From Thermoanaerobacter sp049701115 (GTDB lineage: Bacteria > Bacillota > Thermoanaerobacteria > Thermoanaerobacterales > Thermoanaerobacteraceae), in NCBI RefSeq assembly GCF_049701115.1, contig NZ_JBNATX010000022.1, positions 1-35,248 of the forward strand: a DNA stretch of 35,248 nt, read 5' to 3'. The notes under the pieces are model-generated. The model made no database searches and was not told the origin of the DNA. It saw only the letters and a program-made list of their open reading frames with translations. Below, one piece after another: positions 33,669-35,248 of the stretch. How positions within the stretch are numbered: position 1 is the first letter of the stretch; each line of letters opens with the position of its first letter. The position numbers and the translations under genes were made by a program.

Positions 33669-34679
33669 TCACAATTTCCTTGCAGAATCTCTAATTACAA
33701 GTTTATGGGGAATAACTATATGTTGAGGCTTTTCTCCTCTTATAATTGCAAGCAAATGTTTTGCAGCAGTATATCCCATCTTAAAAGTATCCTGCCTTAT
33801 AGTCGTCAATGCCGGCGTGATAAGTGATGCAAGTTCTATATCATCAAATCCTACCAAAGAGATATCCTCCGGTATCCTCATTCCCAAATCCTTTGCCGCC
33901 CTGTAGGACCCCATTGCCATTAAATCAGAAGCGTGAAAAATTGCAGTTATTTCAGGATGTTCAAAAATCAGGGTTTTAAAGGCATTATAACCGCCTTCTT
34001 GTGTGAAATCAGCAAAAATCACATACTCTTCTCTGTAAGGGATATCATTTTTTTCAAGAGCTTTTTTATATCCTTCCAATCTTTCAAAACTAACAGCCGC
34101 ATCTTTATGACCGTTTATAAATCCTATGTTTTTGTGTCCTAATTTAATAAGATAACTAGTGGCTTCAAAAGCCGCCTGAACATTATCTGAACTTACATAT
34201 CCAACTTTATCTGTCAAAATCGGTATGTCAATTAAAACTGTAGGAATCTGTGTCCCTTTTATCTCTTCAATGTAAGGGTCGCTTAATCTCAACCCTTCTA
34301 CAATTGCCCCTTCCACTTTCCTGTCATTGCAAAGTTTTTCATAAGAAGTGGCATCTTGACTCTCTGGGTCCACAGTAAAAAGTATAAGGTCATATCTGTC
34401 CTTTTTTAGCCCTGCTTTTATTCCTGCAAGTACTTCAAGAAAAAATGGATGATATACTCCCGGTTTTATGAGTTCTGATACAATCATACCTATTGTCTGG
34501 GTCTTGTTAGTTACAAGCCCTCTTGCAATAGAATTAGGAGTATAATTTAATTCTTCAGCGATTTTTTTTATCTTTTCTCGAGTTTCTTCGCTTACATCCG
34601 GGTACCCGTTCAATGCTCGAGAAACAGTGGTTATGGAAACTCCTGCTTTTTTTGCTATGTCTTTTATTGTTACAGCCAT
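33669..34679 (-). CDS. LacI-family repressor of the kojibiose operon
   Basis: A 336-aa regulator. The N-terminal helix-turn-helix (about 4-26: IKDIAKKAGVSITTVSRALN) and hinge (TPNSIARGLVTNK) are followed by the sugar-sensing domain (about 60-330: QTIGMIVSELIKPGVYHPFFLEV-like, PEDISLVGFDDIE). ATG 34679 begins the conserved MAVTIKDIA; an upstream in-frame ATG at 34748 falls inside the promoter -35 and is rejected. AAGGTGAAGGAG precedes the start. Perfect operators upstream and just downstream suggest autorepression and control of kojP. The effector is unknown. Confidence 0.92.
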   Translation of the reverse strand: MAVTIKDIAKKAGVSITTVSRALNGYPDVSEETREKIKKIAEELNYTPNSIARGLVTNKTQTIGMIVSELIKPGVYHPFFLEVLAGIKAGLKKDRYDLILFTVDPESQDATSYEKLCNDRKVEGAIVEGLRLSDPYIEEIKGTQIPTVLIDIPILTDKVGYVSSDNVQAAFEATSYLIKLGHKNIGFINGHKDAAVSFERLEGYKKALEKNDIPYREEYVIFADFTQEGGYNAFKTLIFEHPEITAIFHASDLMAMGSYRAAKDLGMRIPEDISLVGFDDIELASLITPALTTIRQDTFKMGYTAAKHLLAIIRGEKPQHIVIPHKLVIRDSARKL

Positions 34680-34693
34680 CTCCTTCACCTTTC

Positions 34694-34707
34694 CCAAAAC
34701 GTTTTGG
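34694..34707. promoter_or_regulatory. LacI-type operator at the kojibiose promoter
   Basis: CCAAAACGTTTTGG is a perfect 14-bp palindrome with central CG, 12 bp downstream of the -10, about at the transcription start. It lies 44 bp after the second half of the -35-to-start region and is shared only with the site at 33637. Confidence 0.85.
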
Positions 34708-34719
34708 TTGTTTGTTTCT

Positions 34720-34748
34720 ATTTTATCAAAAACCTTTTCACCTGTCAA
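34720..34748 (-). promoter_or_regulatory. Sigma-A promoter of lacI and the kojibiose operon
   Basis: On the minus strand, a consensus -35 TTGACA (34743-34748), an exact 17-bp spacer and -10 TAAAAT (34720-34725). Confidence 0.8.
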
Positions 34749-34816
34749 TACATGAAGTCAAGAATCATAGAAGAAACCTCAAATATATATTTTACATTTT
34801 TTAAACTTTTTTCAAA

Positions 34817-34845
34817 GTATATTTCCCCAAGATGTACACAAATTA
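34817..34845 (+). promoter_or_regulatory. Weak candidate sigma-G promoter of the SASP gene
   Basis: GTATA (34817-34821), a 17-bp spacer and CAAATTA (34839-34845) fit a forespore sigma-G promoter partly; two bases of the -10 deviate. The position, about 20 nt before the start codon, and the SASP product support it. Confidence 0.3.
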
Positions 34846-34866
34846 ATTTTAAAAGGAGGGTTCAAA

Positions 34867-35172
34867 ATGGCAAGAGGAAGCTGGAATGACAGGCCAAAAA
34901 TGGTACCAGAATCTCACAAGGCTCTGGATAACATGAAATACGAAATAGCTTCAGAATTAGGTTTACCTGTAAAGCAAGGATCTGAAGATTACTGGGGACA
35001 CATAAGCAGTAGAGACTGCGGAAAAGTAGGGGGACAAATGTTAAGAAGAATGGTTCACTTTGCAGAATCAGCCATGGCTAGAGGCATCAGCATATATGGT
35101 TCTCCTCCTGCACAAGGCGGTCAGCAGGGTATGGCTGGCAGCGAATCTGAATACATGCAAAAAAAACCTTAA
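34867..35172 (+). CDS. Alpha/beta-type small acid-soluble spore protein
   Basis: A 101-aa DNA-binding protein that coats and protects spore chromosomal DNA. It has both family signatures: a KYEIASELGLPV segment, in which EIASE is the GPR germination-protease cleavage site, and YWGHISSRDCGKVGGQMLRRMV, the conserved second helix region. The C-terminal tail (from about 75) is Gly/Gln/Ser-rich and makes the protein longer than the roughly 70-aa Bacillus forms. ATG 34867 follows AAAAGGAGGG. It is divergent from the kojibiose regulator and monocistronic. Its presence marks the organism as a spore former. Confidence 0.95.
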   Translation: MARGSWNDRPKMVPESHKALDNMKYEIASELGLPVKQGSEDYWGHISSRDCGKVGGQMLRRMVHFAESAMARGISIYGSPPAQGGQQGMAGSESEYMQKKP

Positions 35173-35195
35173 AGAGAGTACGTCTGGTACTCTCT
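35173..35195 (+). terminator. Terminator-like hairpin of the SASP gene, T-run missing
   Basis: AGAGAGTAC (35173-35181) and GTACTCTCT (35187-35195) form a perfect 9-bp stem with a 5-nt loop just after the stop. The expected T-run is absent: CAGAC follows and then the terminal repeat begins. Confidence 0.7.
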
Positions 35196-35200
35196 CAGAC

Positions 35201-35248
35201 TGTTGACAAAATAAAGAAGTGGCATTTTGTGTGTAAATGCGACTTGTT
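35201..35248. repeat. Right copy of the 48-bp inverted repeat
   Basis: Exact reverse complement of 6-53, reaching the window end. The outermost shared bases read TGTTGACAAAAT away from the SASP gene. It carries a consensus TTGACA (35203-35208) pointing out of the window, but no -10 is visible before the end. Confidence 0.75.

Noticed and set aside
34680..34748. N-terminal extension of the kojibiose LacI to the ATG at 34748
   Set aside because: The extension would start inside the -35 box and cover the -10 and the operator; LacI proteins begin right at the helix-turn-helix as with ATG 34679.
1..35248. Window as a linear plasmid or phage genome with terminal inverted repeats
   Set aside because: The content is core chromosomal metabolism (glnA, dap, carB, pdxS) with no replication or structural phage genes; element copies at contig ends explain the repeats better.
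35201..35248. Sigma-54 promoter in the terminal repeat (GTGGCATTTTG)
   Set aside because: It has a -24-like TGGCAT, but no GC at the required 10-nt distance.

Overview
The window looks like a chromosomal contig from a thermophilic, saccharolytic, spore-forming clostridium, most likely Thermoanaerobacter or a close relative. The grounds are low-GC coding with AGGAGG ribosome sites, an alpha-type glutamine synthetase, an alpha/beta spore SASP, a LysM/SleB-type wall hydrolase, the acetylase (DapH) route to lysine, and a trehalose phosphorylase beside a kojibiose phosphorylase, which as I recall are the two GH65 enzymes described from T. brockii. I saw no rRNA, tRNA, CRISPR array, phage module or transposase gene.

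Left part (1-9.6 kb): glnA (-) is followed by an asymmetric heterodimeric ABC exporter with a downstream lipoprotein gene (+), then the compact operon asd-dapA-dapB-dapH (+), which makes diaminopimelate precursors for wall, lysine and spore dipicolinate. A two-way terminator faces a minus-strand group: a tandem-OB-fold SSB-like protein, a small protein resembling a Mur ligase core without its P-loop, and a LysM/SleB wall hydrolase.

Middle (11.5-20.6 kb): a YibE/F membrane protein (+) meets tail to tail a LevR-type sigma-54 activator (-) that stops where its PTS-sensing domains should begin. Divergent from the activator is a secreted subtilase (+) preceded by a good -24/-12 (sigma-54) promoter and possible enhancer palindromes; this may be a small dedicated regulatory unit. 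Then come pdxS without pdxT (+) and carB without carA (-).

Right part (20.8-34.7 kb, all minus): two parallel alpha-glucobiose operons. The first is lacI, two permeases, binding lipoprotein and trehalose phosphorylase. The second is lacI, kojibiose phosphorylase, binding lipoprotein, two permeases and beta-phosphoglucomutase. Both import the disaccharide intact, split it with phosphate to beta-glucose 1-phosphate plus glucose, and probably share the single beta-phosphoglucomutase and an unlinked ABC ATPase. Each repressor gene has an operator-like palindrome on both sides, and each binding-protein gene lies between two stem-loops. The kojibiose group matches my recollection of the T. brockii kojP-kojE-kojF-kojG cluster, but the binding protein, described there as two ORFs, is one intact gene here. 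An SASP gene (+) closes the window.

Both window ends carry the same 48-bp sequence in inverted orientation, each just beyond a terminator-like hairpin. This is best read as two copies of the end of a multicopy element at which the assembly broke.
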